A DNA stretch of 64,000 nucleotides from positions 806,001 through 870,000 of the forward strand of contig NZ_CP083723.1 of assembly GCF_020150815.1 (NCBI RefSeq). The letters are read 5' to 3'. The notes under the pieces are model-generated. The model saw nothing but the letters and a program-made list of their open reading frames with translations, had not been told where the DNA came from and ran no database searches. The translations under genes were made by a program, and so were the position numbers. Positions 17,984 to 27,025 of this stretch are shown in pieces (the stretch's first letter is position 1; every line of letters starts with the position of its first letter). This stretch comes from Haloprofundus salilacus (GTDB lineage Archaea; Halobacteriota; Halobacteria; Halobacteriales; Haloferacaceae).

Positions 17984-20209
17984 TCACTCGGCTATCTCGA
18001 ACGTCGCCTCCTCGTCGCCGACAAACGCCCGATACTCGCCGGGTTCGACGACGTGGCCCTCGCCCGGTTTGTGGAAGCCGAACTCGGTCGCGGGAATCGA
18101 CACCGTGACCGACTCGGACTCGCTGGGTTCGACCGACACCCGTTCGAAGCCGACCAGCCAGCGCTCGGGTCGGACGCGCGAACTCACCTCCTGACGGCCG
18201 TAGACGTGGACGGTCTCGGTGCCCGGCCGGTCGCCGGTGTTCGAGACGGTTACCGTCACGTCGAGTTCCCCCTCCTCCTCGAGTTCGGCGTTCTCGACGC
18301 CGAGGTCGCCGTACTCGAACATCGTGTAGCTCAGCCCGTGGCCGAACTCGTACAGCGGCGCGTACGACGGCGGATGTTCGTCGTCGCCGATGGGCCGTGG
18401 ATGCGCGAGGTGGTCGTGGTACTGCGGCAGGTCGCCCGTCGACCGCGGCACCGAGATGGGAAGCCGTCCGCTGGGATCGTTCTCGCCGAACAGCGTCTCG
18501 GCGACGGCGCGGCCGCCCTCGGTACCGGGGTAGTACGCCATCAAGAGACCCGCGGCGTTGCGGTCGAGCCAGTCGACGGCGAGCGGGCGTCCGGTGACGA
18601 GCACGCCGACGACCGGCGTACCGGTCTCGTGAATGCGGTGGGCGAGTTCGCGCTGTGCGTCCGACAATCCGAGTTCCGAGCGCGTGGGCCACTCGCCCGT
18701 CGGAACGCCCGCCTGCGCGGCGGGACCGAACTCGTGGAGATACCAGCCCTCGCCGAGCGCCAGTACGGCTACGTCGGCCTCCGCGGCTTTCTCCGCGGCG
18801 GCGTCCAAATCGAGCGTCTCGTTGAGCGTCGCGCCCTGCTCGTAGGTGACGCTCGCGTCGTTGTCGTCGCGCTCGGCGCACTCGCGGAGCGCCTCCAGAA
18901 CCGTCTCGCCGACGGCGTCGTCGGCGTCGAGCACGCTCCACCCGCCGAGTTGGTGAACGAGATCGTCAGCGTTCGGTCCGCAGACGAACACGTCCTCGTC
19001 ACCCGACAGCGGGAGGATGCCGTCGTTTTTGAGCAGGGTCATGCTGGCGCGGGCGGCCTCGCGCGCCACCTCGCGGTGGTCGTCGCTGCCGACCGTCTCG
19101 ACGGCGGCGTCCGGGTCGACGAACGGGTCTTCGAACAATCCGAGTTCGAACTTGCGTTCGAGGACACGGCGGACGCTCGCGTCGAGTGTCTCCTCGTCGA
19201 GTTCGCCGCTTTCGACCAGGTCGACGAGGTTCTCGGCGTGTTCGACGCTGCCGACGGAGGCGACGTCGAGTCCGGCTGCGTGGGCCTGCTGGACGGCGTC
19301 GCGCTGATCTTTCGCCGTCCGGTGGTCGGCGGCGAGCTGTCGGACGCCGTTCCAGTCGGAGACGACGTGGCCGTCGAACCCCAGCTCGTCGCGGAGCAGG
19401 TCGGTGAGAACCGTCTGGGAGCCGTGGGAGGGTTCGCCGTTGACGGAGTTGTAGCTCGGCATCACCGAGTCGACGCCCGCTGAGAGCGCGTCCACGAACG
19501 GTCGGGTGAACGTGTTTCGGAGCTTGTACTCCGACACGTCGACGGGCGAGGCGTCCTCGCCGCGCTCGGGTTCGCTGTACGCCGGGAAGTGTTTCGCCGT
19601 CGCGAGAACGGGATCTTCGCCCTGCTGATAGCCGCGCACCTTCGCCGCCGCCAGCGTCGCACAGAGCAGCGGACTCTCGCCGAACGTCTCGAAGGTGCGC
19701 CCCCAGCGCAGGTCGCGCGCCACGTCGCAGGTCGGCGAGTAGTTCTGGTGCGCGCCGGACCGTCTGACCTCCGTCGCGGTGATTTCGGCGCTCTTTTCGA
19801 CCAATTCGGGGTCCCACGTCGCCGCCGCGCCGAGACCGTTCGGGAACACAGTCGTGTCCGCGACGTAGGCGTTGCCGTGGACCGCGTCGAGGTTGAAAAG
19901 CATCGGAATCCCGAGTCGCGTCTCCTCGCGGGCGACGCGCTGGAGTTCGTTGGCGAGTTCGGCGACGTCGACCGGGTCCGTCGCGAGCGGCGCGGCCCAC
20001 CCGAAGGGCGCGGCGACGCCGAGGTAGTACTCGCGGACCGCGTCCGCGACGTCCTCGAACGTCAGTTCCTCGCGGAGGTGACCGCCCCACGTCCCGACGA
20101 GCTGTCCAGCCTTCTCTTCGAGCGTCATCCGGTCGATGAGATCCAAGACGCGCTCGGCGGTGTCGAGGTCCTGTCGTCGATACGGCGGCGTCTCGTTGTC
20201 GTCACTCAT
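17984..20209 (-). CDS. glycoside hydrolase family 3 beta-glucosidase-like enzyme
   Basis: A 741-residue GH3 enzyme, probably cleaving beta-linked glucosides or related glycans. The N-terminal TIM-barrel part contains LDLIDRMTLEEKAGQL, NLDAVHGNAYV and the nucleophile region GFDGHVVSDWNGV (Asp about residue 284). The alpha/beta sandwich part holds ASMTLLKNDGILPL and ALGEGWYLHEFGPAAQAG, and a fibronectin-III-like end has VSNTGDRPGTETVHVY. No signal peptide is visible, so it is presumably cytoplasmic and acts on imported short sugars. No transporter is adjacent, so the substrate stays open. Confidence 0.93.
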   Translation of the reverse strand: MSDDNETPPYRRQDLDTAERVLDLIDRMTLEEKAGQLVGTWGGHLREELTFEDVADAVREYYLGVAAPFGWAAPLATDPVDVAELANELQRVAREETRLGIPMLFNLDAVHGNAYVADTTVFPNGLGAAATWDPELVEKSAEITATEVRRSGAHQNYSPTCDVARDLRWGRTFETFGESPLLCATLAAAKVRGYQQGEDPVLATAKHFPAYSEPERGEDASPVDVSEYKLRNTFTRPFVDALSAGVDSVMPSYNSVNGEPSHGSQTVLTDLLRDELGFDGHVVSDWNGVRQLAADHRTAKDQRDAVQQAHAAGLDVASVGSVEHAENLVDLVESGELDEETLDASVRRVLERKFELGLFEDPFVDPDAAVETVGSDDHREVAREAARASMTLLKNDGILPLSGDEDVFVCGPNADDLVHQLGGWSVLDADDAVGETVLEALRECAERDDNDASVTYEQGATLNETLDLDAAAEKAAEADVAVLALGEGWYLHEFGPAAQAGVPTGEWPTRSELGLSDAQRELAHRIHETGTPVVGVLVTGRPLAVDWLDRNAAGLLMAYYPGTEGGRAVAETLFGENDPSGRLPISVPRSTGDLPQYHDHLAHPRPIGDDEHPPSYAPLYEFGHGLSYTMFEYGDLGVENAELEEEGELDVTVTVSNTGDRPGTETVHVYGRQEVSSRVRPERWLVGFERVSVEPSESESVTVSIPATEFGFHKPGEGHVVEPGEYRAFVGDEEATFEIAE

Positions 20210-20297
20210 GGGTGACAGTAGCGGAGAGAGCGTGAAGAACGTTCAGGCGTCGGCGATTCGAACGGAAGTCGAGCGTCTGCTCTCGAACGGTCCGCTC

Positions 20298-21254
20298 TCA
20301 GGGGTCGACGCGCGCCAGCCAGAGGCCGGGGTCGTCGAGTTCCTTGTTGGTCGGCAGGTTCTCCGGTTTCTCCCAGACTTTGCTGGCGGCGGCTACGCCA
20401 CGGACCTCGGCGACGGACTCGAAGAAGCGCGCGCCGCGTTCGTACTGGCGACGCTTGAGGCCGAGTCCGAGCAGGCGGCGGGCGAGTTGCGCTAACGGAC
20501 CGCCGCCGCGACGGCGCGCGTCGAGTTTTCGTCGGAGGTCCTCGTAGTCATCGTCGAACGCGCGGTCCATCAGCAGTTCTGCGTATCCCTCGACGGCCGT
20601 CATCGCGGTGTCGAGTTCGCGGAACGCCTCCCGGTCGATGGTTCCCTCAGTGAGTGCGTCGACGCCGCGCTCCATCCGCGATTCGAGATGACCCGAGAGC
20701 CACGGGGCCGCGCCGAACTCCGCGGCGTGCGAGACTTCGTGGAACGCGATCCAGCGGCGGAAGCGGGGGTAGTCGACGTTCAACTGGTCGGCGACCTTGC
20801 GAATATTGGGGTGGACGAAGTAGAGACCGTGGGCGTCGTCGCCCTCGGCCAGGAGAAGGGGGTCGTACTGGCCGAGCACGTTGCCGCCGAGAAACGAGAG
20901 CATGAACGCCATCGACCCGGTGTTGAGGGTTCGGGCGACACCGGGGAAAATGCCCTCGGCGCGCTCTTCGAGCGGCCGCATTACGCGCTCGAACGTGAGG
21001 ATGTTGGCGTCTATCCAGTGGTGGCGGTTCTGCACCTCGATGGCGTCGGGGAGGTCGAACTCGACGTCGCCGACCGTTCGAAGTCGGTTGCGGGCGTCGC
21101 GTACGTCGGCGGCGTAGCCCGCCCGTTCGTCGTCAGAGAGAGTCAGATCCCCGGGCTCGGTGGCGGCTTTCGCGGCCTCTGCGACAGCGTCCCAGTCGAT
21201 GACGCCGGTGCCCGACGCGCCCGCGACTGCCCGGACGCTACGGTAGAGGTTCAT
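20298..21254 (-). CDS. zincin-like metallopeptidase (DUF2342/F420-associated family)
   Basis: A 318-residue protein with the zinc-binding sequence AFHEVSHAAEFGAAPWL (HExxH type, about residues 170-186). The segment around GNVLGQYDPLLL and LYFVHPNIRKVADQL is typical of the zincin_2/DUF2342 family, members of which are named as coenzyme F420 biosynthesis-associated although a role there is not proven. No signal peptide is seen. It is upstream of the GH3 gene on the same strand but separated by 88 bases. Confidence 0.85.
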   Translation of the reverse strand: MNLYRSVRAVAGASGTGVIDWDAVAEAAKAATEPGDLTLSDDERAGYAADVRDARNRLRTVGDVEFDLPDAIEVQNRHHWIDANILTFERVMRPLEERAEGIFPGVARTLNTGSMAFMLSFLGGNVLGQYDPLLLAEGDDAHGLYFVHPNIRKVADQLNVDYPRFRRWIAFHEVSHAAEFGAAPWLSGHLESRMERGVDALTEGTIDREAFRELDTAMTAVEGYAELLMDRAFDDDYEDLRRKLDARRRGGGPLAQLARRLLGLGLKRRQYERGARFFESVAEVRGVAAASKVWEKPENLPTNKELDDPGLWLARVDP

Positions 21255-21338
21255 ACGTGCTCTCCGTGCGCACGGCAGAAAACGCTTCGCGTGGAGACCG
21301 CTCCGCGCGGAGACGGAACGCCCGGTGGCGCGCGCGCC

Positions 21339-21719
21339 TTACGCTTCTTCGCTGAGTTCGTCGAGCTCTTCGAGTTCGTCGAACCCGGCGTCGTCGCCCA
21401 TGAGGCTCCGCGCGGCCGCTGTGATGACGACGACCAACACGAGCGCGAGAAGGAGTTTGCCGCCGCTGCCGCCGGAGTCGCTCTCGTCGTCTTCGACCTC
21501 GTCGGCGGCCGTCTCTATCTGGTCGACGTCGCCCTCGGTGTCGGCGGTTCCGTCGTCGCTCGCGGCTCCCTTGCCGAGCAGTTTCGAGACGCGACCCTTG
21601 GCCTCCTCGACCGCCTCGCTCTGCTGGCCTTTCTCGCCGCCGAGCATCGGCGCGGTGTTCGTCGGACTGAAGCTGAACCCGTCGTGCAGGTGAACCTCGA
21701 ATATCGTGAAGTCTGCCAT
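21339..21719 (-). CDS. acidic single-helix membrane-anchored protein, unknown function
   Basis: A 126-residue protein. MADFTIFEVHLHDGFSFSPTNTAPMLG begins it, followed by a charged region, one hydrophobic helix (about 92-108: LLLALVLVVVITAAARSLM) and an acidic tail FDELEELDELSEEA. The ATG at 21719 was chosen because it precedes the conserved-looking MADFTIFEVHLHDGF; the upstream extension to 21791 looks noncoding. It lies 84 bases upstream of the zincin gene on the same strand. Confidence 0.72.
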   Translation of the reverse strand: MADFTIFEVHLHDGFSFSPTNTAPMLGGEKGQQSEAVEEAKGRVSKLLGKGAASDDGTADTEGDVDQIETAADEVEDDESDSGGSGGKLLLALVLVVVITAAARSLMGDDAGFDELEELDELSEEA

Positions 21720-21829
21720 AGCTGTAGATAATCCGACGAGCACGAACTTAGACGTTGTGGCGGTTCCTCGCCCATCACAGCGAGTGCTCACATCGTCGGG
21801 TTCATGTCTGCGGTATGTAATCGTTGGGC

Positions 21830-22888
21830 ATGCACCACACTCAACGACGGTTTCTGGACGAGCTGCTCACCACGCCGAGTCCGTCAGGCTACGAGACGCG
21901 CGGCCAACGCGTCTGGGTCGACTACGTGAGCGAGTTCGCCGACGACGTACGTACCGACGCCTACGGCAACGCCGTCGCGGTCCACGAAGGCTCCGGCGAC
22001 GGTCCCGAACTCGCCTTCGCGGGCCACGCCGACGAAATTGGCTACATCGTCCGCCGCGTCGACGAGGAGGGCTTCGTCCGAATTGGCGCTATCGGCGGCG
22101 CGGACCGCACCGTCTCGAAGGGCCAGCACGTGACGATTCACGCCGACGAACCGGTTCACGGCGTCGTCGGCCAGACGGCGATTCACCTACGTAACTCCGA
22201 CGACGAACTCGAGAACATCGAAAAGCAACACGTCGACGTGGGCGCGACGAGCAGTGAAGAGGCCGAATCGCTGGTCGAAGTCGGCGACCCGGTCACCGTC
22301 TCCTCCACGGTCCAAGATCTCCACGGGACGCGCGTCGCCGCCCGAGGGATGGACAACCGCGTCGGCACGTGGTGCGCCGCCGAAGGACTTCGACTCGCTG
22401 TCGAAGCGGACGTAGACGCCACGGTGTACGCCGTCAGCACGGTTCAGGAGGAAGTCGGTCTACGCGGCGCGCGGATGGTCGGCTTCGACCTCGCGCCGGA
22501 CGCCGTCGTCGCCGTCGACGTGGGCCACGCCACCGACTCGCCGGACGTGAAGAGCGAACACCGAAACGGCGTCTCGCTCGGCGGCGGTCCGGTCGTCTCC
22601 CGCGGGAGTGCGAACCATCCGGTCGTTGTCGACCTCGCGCGGCGAGCGGCGCGGGAGGCCGACATCGAAATACAGCTGGAGGCGAGGGGGAGTGCGACCG
22701 GCACCGACGCCGACGCGTTCTACACCCAGCGCGGCGGCGTGCCGTCGCTGAACGTCAGCGTCCCGAACCGCTACATGCACACGCCGGTCGAAGTTGTCGA
22801 TACGGACGATTTAGACGATATCGCGGCGCTGTTCGGCGCGATGGCCGAGCAGGTGGGTGATATCGAGTCGTTCGCTGTCAATATCTGA
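21830..22888 (+). CDS. M42-family aminopeptidase
   Basis: A 352-residue M42 (TET/glutamyl aminopeptidase-like) metallopeptidase that trims peptides from the N-terminus. The two-metal centre is readable: GHADEIGYIV (His), ARGMDNRVGTWC (bridging Asp), VQEEVGLRGARM (Glu), VDVGHATDSP (Asp) and YMHTPVEVVD (His). The frame begins with TTG at 21824, but ATG 21830 (MHHTQRRF) is the likelier start. It is divergent from the 21719 gene; the shared upstream region is about 110 bases. Confidence 0.9.
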   Translation: MHHTQRRFLDELLTTPSPSGYETRGQRVWVDYVSEFADDVRTDAYGNAVAVHEGSGDGPELAFAGHADEIGYIVRRVDEEGFVRIGAIGGADRTVSKGQHVTIHADEPVHGVVGQTAIHLRNSDDELENIEKQHVDVGATSSEEAESLVEVGDPVTVSSTVQDLHGTRVAARGMDNRVGTWCAAEGLRLAVEADVDATVYAVSTVQEEVGLRGARMVGFDLAPDAVVAVDVGHATDSPDVKSEHRNGVSLGGGPVVSRGSANHPVVVDLARRAAREADIEIQLEARGSATGTDADAFYTQRGGVPSLNVSVPNRYMHTPVEVVDTDDLDDIAALFGAMAEQVGDIESFAVNI

Positions 22889-23069
22889 ACTGGGCGGTTC
22901 GAGCGTTCTTCATTTCTCACAGAAAACTTATTACTCGAACCACTAATCAGCAGACGTTACGCACCTCGGTGCTGACAGTCGGCCCTCCACGTCGGCACCT
23001 TCTGTTTCGGTCACCGTCCGGTGAGCGGAGCGTTTCGGCCGGAACGCGGGGGGTACGGGAGCCACGAAG

Positions 23070-23684
23070 ATGACGAAATATACGCGCCGTTTGGTGCTCG
23101 CCGCCCTCGGCGTCGCCGTCGGGAGTACGAGCATCGGTTGTCTGACGCGGACCCGAGAGTCGCGACAAACGCCGGCGGACGAACCTGTGACGACCGAACG
23201 ACTGACCCCCACGTCGACGCCCGACGAGACGCCGACGGCGTACTGGATCGAGAGAGCGTCGAACGCGCCTGACCCGAACAAACCGATCTACGTTCGAGGA
23301 CGCGACACCGACGGCGGGACGGTTCGAGTGCAAGTCGTCCGGGAAGCGACGGGGGAGACCGTACACGACCAGCGACACCCCGTTGTGCGCGGGAGAATTG
23401 AGGTGTACAACCTTCGAGACGCCGAACCCGATGGGGTGGAACGGTTCTCCGTCTGCGCGAAGTTGGTCCCCCGCGAGAAGACGGATACCGCGACGACAGA
23501 GACGACTACGGCGACGGACGACACCAACACAGCGGCAACCGACGCCGTAACGACCTCCGATTCGGACCCCGGGCCTCGGGCAACGTCCGATTGCTCGAGC
23601 ATCGAGACGAACGAGTGTTACGGTACCCTCGAAATCGTCATCGACGACGATGGACAGTTGAGAACCCAGTATTCGATTTGTTGA
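23070..23684 (+). CDS. secreted lipoprotein, unknown function
   Basis: A 204-residue protein with a Tat-like front (YTRRLVLAALGVAVG, residues 4-18) and a lipobox ending SIGC at Cys24, so it is probably exported and lipid-anchored. The mature part has Thr/Pro-rich stretches (TTERLTPTSTPDETPT) and a long Thr/Asp-rich linker before a C-terminal piece with three cysteines that could form disulfides (SDCSSIETNECYG and the last residue). No domain is recognised. AT-rich sequence at 22925-22940 may hold its promoter. Confidence 0.72.
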   Translation: MTKYTRRLVLAALGVAVGSTSIGCLTRTRESRQTPADEPVTTERLTPTSTPDETPTAYWIERASNAPDPNKPIYVRGRDTDGGTVRVQVVREATGETVHDQRHPVVRGRIEVYNLRDAEPDGVERFSVCAKLVPREKTDTATTETTTATDDTNTAATDAVTTSDSDPGPRATSDCSSIETNECYGTLEIVIDDDGQLRTQYSIC

Positions 23685-23770
23685 GCCCTCGACTGCGACG
23701 TCCACCGTTCGCCAGAAACGGCTCTGGCGTGCGTGAGCCTCTCACACCGTCTGCGGCCGAAAGACAATCG

Positions 23771-23777
23771 TTAAAAG
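23771..23777 (+). promoter_or_regulatory. TATA-like promoter of rpl11
   Basis: TTAAAAG lies 29 bases (start to start) before the rpl11 ATG, so the transcript should be almost leaderless. The stretch AGACAATCGTTAAAAGTCGTCGC is nearly repeated before the zinc-finger/aEF-1beta operon (29713-29733 region) at the same distance from the ATG. Confidence 0.7.
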
Positions 23778-23799
23778 TCGTCGCAGAAATATTCGGGAT

Positions 23800-24288
23800 A
23801 TGGCTGGAACTATCGAAGTGCTCGTCCCCGGCGGGCAGGCCAACCCCGGTCCGCCGCTCGGACCGGAACTCGGCCCGACGCCGGTGGACGTGCAGGCCGT
23901 CGTACAGGAGATCAACGACCAGACCGACGCGTTCGACGGCATGGAAGTCCCCGTCACCGTCGAGTACGAGGACGACGGCTCGTTCGAGATCTCCGTCGGC
24001 GTGCCGCCGACGGCGGCGCTCATCAAGGACGAGGCCGGCTTCGACACCGGCAGCGGGACGCCGCAGTCGGAGTTCGTCGCCGACCTCTCCATCGATCAGG
24101 TGAAGAAGATCGCCGAGCAGAAGAGCCTGGACCTGCTCGCCTACGACGTGAAGAACGCCGCCAAGGAGGTCGGCGGCACCTGCGTCACGCTCGGTGTCAC
24201 CATCGAGGGCGAGGACGCCCGCACGTTCAAACAGCGCGTCGACGACGGCGAGTACGACGACGTGCTCGCCGAGGAAGCGACGGCGTAG
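23800..24288 (+). CDS. rpl11: 50S ribosomal protein L11
   Basis: A 162-residue uL11, part of the ribosomal stalk base and GTPase centre. The N-terminal GTIEVLVPGGQANPGPPLGPELGPTPVDV is the classic L11 loop. FEISVGVPPTAALIKDEAG and the C-terminal rRNA-binding domain with GTCVTLGVTIEGEDART are present. It is a single-gene unit, separate from the L1-L10-L12 operon 2.1 kb downstream, which is the haloarchaeal arrangement. Confidence 0.97.
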   Translation: MAGTIEVLVPGGQANPGPPLGPELGPTPVDVQAVVQEINDQTDAFDGMEVPVTVEYEDDGSFEISVGVPPTAALIKDEAGFDTGSGTPQSEFVADLSIDQVKKIAEQKSLDLLAYDVKNAAKEVGGTCVTLGVTIEGEDARTFKQRVDDGEYDDVLAEEATA

Positions 24289-24315
24289 TTCCACTTCACG
24301 CCCTTTTCGCGGAGC

Positions 24316-25038
24316 TTAGAGGAAGAGCAACAGCACCGCGTACCCCGCTGCACCAACGACGAATGCGACGAAATTACTCTGCCGCTGTTCGGGCAGTTCC
24401 TCCTTGATGACGTTGAGGACGACGCCACCGGCCAGAAAGGCGAACAGCAGTGCGAGGTTCACCTCAGAGAGGCCGACGAGTTCACCGACGACCCACCCGC
24501 CGAGCACCGCACCCGCGAGCAGCCACCGACCGTAACGGTGGTACGGTCGCTCGTGAAGGCGGCGAAAGCCCGCGTCAGTCACGAAGAAGTGAAACCCCAT
24601 CGCGAGGAAGAAAAACAGCAGATTCCAAAGCCCGGTTTCGATGCGGTGGACCAGCAGGTAGCCGATGATGAGGTTGTAGAGACCGAACGAGGCGACGTGA
24701 ACCCAGAACACCCAGTCGCCCTCCTCCTCGTTCGCCTCGGATCGCGACCGCTGGGCCAGCCGTTCGAGGCCGTAGAACGTGGCGAACCCGCCGAGCGCGA
24801 CGAGGTAGGCGTGATGTTCAAGAAAGGGGAGGAGACCGAGACTCGACTCGCGCAGCGTCTCCTGTTCTTCGCTCAGTTCGGGGAGGATGTGGACGAACAC
24901 GTACGCGAGCGACGCGCCACCGGCGAACGATATCCAGACGCGCTGCGAGACGAGCGCGGTGGCGCGGAAGCGCTCGGCTTCGAGGTGGATGACCGCGAGA
25001 CCGACAGCGAGGACGAACGTCCACGGCGGCGAAAGCAT
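24316..25038 (-). CDS. multi-pass membrane protein, possibly ZIP-like
   Basis: A 240-residue integral membrane protein with seven or eight hydrophobic segments. A histidine in AYVFVHILPELSEEQETL, FLEHHAYLVALGG and AMGFHFFVTDAGFRRLHERPYHRYGRW could be metal ligands. The end, FAFLAGGVVLNVIKEELPEQRQSNFVAFVVGAAGYAVLL, resembles the last helices of ZIP zinc/iron transporters. The typical HxxPEG pair is not clear, so transport is only a guess. It converges with rpl11. Confidence 0.7.
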   Translation of the reverse strand: MLSPPWTFVLAVGLAVIHLEAERFRATALVSQRVWISFAGGASLAYVFVHILPELSEEQETLRESSLGLLPFLEHHAYLVALGGFATFYGLERLAQRSRSEANEEEGDWVFWVHVASFGLYNLIIGYLLVHRIETGLWNLLFFFLAMGFHFFVTDAGFRRLHERPYHRYGRWLLAGAVLGGWVVGELVGLSEVNLALLFAFLAGGVVLNVIKEELPEQRQSNFVAFVVGAAGYAVLLLFL

Positions 25039-25104
25039 CGGGTGAAAGAGAGGAGGCTACTCCAAAAGGGCCGGTGCTTGTCTGTGAACGTACTTCTTCG
25101 GTCG

Positions 25105-26103
25105 CTACGCCGACTCCCCGGTCGCCAAGCCCCGAAGCGCCTGCACGATTTGGTCGAGCGTCTCCGCCTGTCCGGTGATACCGTGGCGAGCGGCGAGGTA
25201 GGTCGGACGGTTGTAGCCGACGTGTACCTGCCCGACGGCGTCCTCCCAGACGAGCAGTTTCTGCGGGAGGTCGATGCCGACGGTCTGCGCTTCCTGCATA
25301 AGCCGCGTGCCGACGGCCGGGTTCCCGAAGACGAGGAGCGTCGTCGGACGGAGCTCGAGGTCCTCGTCTGCAGCGCTCTGGGCGTGGTCGACGGTCGTCA
25401 CGAGCGTGAACGGGCCGTCCTCGATGGCACTCGTCAGGCGGTCGACCGTCGCGTCGAACGAGTCGTCGCTCTCGACGGTTTCGAAACCCGGGACGACCCG
25501 CTCGCCGCGCAGTACGGCGGTGAGGCTGTGCTCGCCCGACTCGAACGTCCCGGTGTCGGAGTCGAGCAGAAAGCCGTCTTCGAGCGAGAGTGCGAGGCCC
25601 GCTTCGGAGAGTTCGTAGACGACGAGCGAGAGCGTCTGTACGCAGCCTTCGGCGACGGAGAACGTCACCGAGACAGTGCCGTCTGACTCGATGCGGATAG
25701 GGTCGCTGTCGACGCAATCGGCGATGCGGGAGTCGAGTGACGCTCCGTCCCCTTCGGTGACAACCGGCCGGGTCGTCGTGCCGACGACGTATCTGATGAC
25801 TCTCCGTCGGACGTCGAGCGTTTCCGACGTCTCCTCGGACTGCGGCGGCGACCCGGCGACGAGGGCAGCGACGTATCTACTCGTCGACTGGCTCTCGGAA
25901 CTCCCCCCGTTGACTTGCTTGGCGCTCGCGACTGGGACGCTCGCGGTGAGTCCGGTCGTCGCCGCCCCGACACCGAGGAGACGGAGAAAGTTTCGGCGGT
26001 CGAACCGGTCGCCGCGTGTCCTGTGCGTATCGACAGCTTCCGTGTTGACAGCGTCGTCGGTGGTCGCGGTGCGTTCGCTCGTCGATGGGTCGTCGCGGGT
26101 CAT
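25105..26103 (-). CDS. Tat-exported DUF302-domain protein
   Basis: A 332-residue protein. A twin-arginine signal RFDRRNFLRLLGVGAATTG (residues 33-51) with cleavage near VASAKQ indicates export. The C-terminal 130 residues match the DUF302 pattern: SAIEDGPFTLVTTVDHAQSA, TTLLVFGNPAVGTRLMQEAQ, IDLPQKLLVWEDAVGQVHVGYN. The middle (about 85-200) is an unrecognised domain with two cysteines. The frame is open for a further 208 codons upstream, but the ATG at 26103 gives a correct Tat signal. DUF302 proteins have no settled function. Confidence 0.82.
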   Translation of the reverse strand: MTRDDPSTSERTATTDDAVNTEAVDTHRTRGDRFDRRNFLRLLGVGAATTGLTASVPVASAKQVNGGSSESQSTSRYVAALVAGSPPQSEETSETLDVRRRVIRYVVGTTTRPVVTEGDGASLDSRIADCVDSDPIRIESDGTVSVTFSVAEGCVQTLSLVVYELSEAGLALSLEDGFLLDSDTGTFESGEHSLTAVLRGERVVPGFETVESDDSFDATVDRLTSAIEDGPFTLVTTVDHAQSAADEDLELRPTTLLVFGNPAVGTRLMQEAQTVGIDLPQKLLVWEDAVGQVHVGYNRPTYLAARHGITGQAETLDQIVQALRGLATGESA

Positions 26104-26288
26104 CGTACCGAACCGTACGGAGATGAAGACGATAAAGAACCGGCGCGAGAGTGCTTGGAACCATCGGACAATATCTTTTAATGTAGTGTACCATATTGAC
26201 GAATTACATCGAGCGGATATCGTGGACCGGCGCAGACGGCCGTTATCGACTGCGAACGCCTCACACACGGTGGCTCCCGCTTCGACGC

Positions 26289-26295
26289 TTTTAAG
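26289..26295 (+). promoter_or_regulatory. TATA-like promoter of the L1-L10-L12 operon
   Basis: TTTTAAG is placed so that transcription would begin around 26315-26320, exactly at the 5' side of the leader hairpin. This leaves a leader of about 65-70 bases, unlike most leaderless genes here. Confidence 0.65.
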
Positions 26296-26314
26296 TCCGC
26301 GATGACCCTCGTTC

Positions 26315-26344
26315 CGGTGAGACAGGCAGACGCCTGTTTCACTG
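26315..26344 (+). promoter_or_regulatory. leader hairpin of the L1 operon (probable L1 autoregulation site)
   Basis: Bases 26315-26327 and 26332-26344 form a 13-bp stem with two G-U pairs and an AGAC loop. It lies 40 bases before the rpl1 ATG. In halophilic archaea and methanogens L1 represses its own mRNA by binding a site that resembles its 23S rRNA target, so this hairpin is a good candidate. I have not aligned it to the rRNA site. Confidence 0.7.
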
Positions 26345-26383
26345 ACCCGTAGGAGCAGTTCCTGCGTACTACGGAGGTGAATA

Positions 26384-27025
26384 ATGGCAGACGACTCTAT
26401 CGTACAAGCGGTCTCTCGCGCGCTCGACGAGGCACCGGCTCGCAACTTCAGCGAGACGGTCGACCTCGCCGTTAACCTGCGCGACCTAGACCTCAACGAC
26501 CCATCGAATCGTGTAGACGAGAGTATCGTCCTTCCGTCCGGCACCGGCCAGGACACCCATATCGTGGTGTTCGCCACGGGAGAGACGGCGCTCCGCGCCG
26601 AGGACGTCGCAGACGACGTCCTCGACGGAAACGACCTCGAAGAACTCGGTGACGACTCCGACGCCGCCAAGGACTTGGCGGACGAGACGGACTTCTTCGT
26701 CGCCGAAGCCAACATGATGCAGGACATCGGCCGTTACCTCGGTACCGTGCTCGGTCCCCGAGGGAAGATGCCGACGCCGCTGCAGCCCGACGACGACGTC
26801 GTCGAGGTCGTCAATCGAATGAAGAACACGGTCCAGCTTCGGAGCCGCGACCGGCGCACGTTCCACACGCGCGTCGGCGCGGACAGCATGTCCGCCGACG
26901 AAATCGCGGACAACATCGACGTCATCGTGCGTCGCCTCGAAGCGGACCTCGAGAAAGGCCCACTCAACATCGACAGCATCTACGTGAAGACCACCATGGG
27001 CCCCTCCGTTGAGGTGGGCGCATGA
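26384..27025 (+). CDS. rpl1: 50S ribosomal protein L1
   Basis: A 213-residue uL1 of the L1 stalk. The central [25 protein letters not shown] and the end [17 protein letters not shown] are diagnostic. A strong Shine-Dalgarno GGAGGTG at 26373-26379 precedes the ATG, as expected for a gene with a real leader. The stop overlaps rpl10 by 4 bases. L1 is probably also the translational repressor of this operon. Confidence 0.97.
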   Translation: MADDSIVQAVSRALDEAPARNFSETVDLAVNLRDLDLNDPSNRVDESIVLPSGTGQDTHIVVFATGETALRAEDVADDVLDGNDLEELGDDSDAAKDLADETDFFVAEANMMQDIGRYLGTVLGPRGKMPTPLQPDDDVVEVVNRMKNTVQLRSRDRRTFHTRVGADSMSADEIADNIDVIVRRLEADLEKGPLNIDSIYVKTTMGPSVEVGA

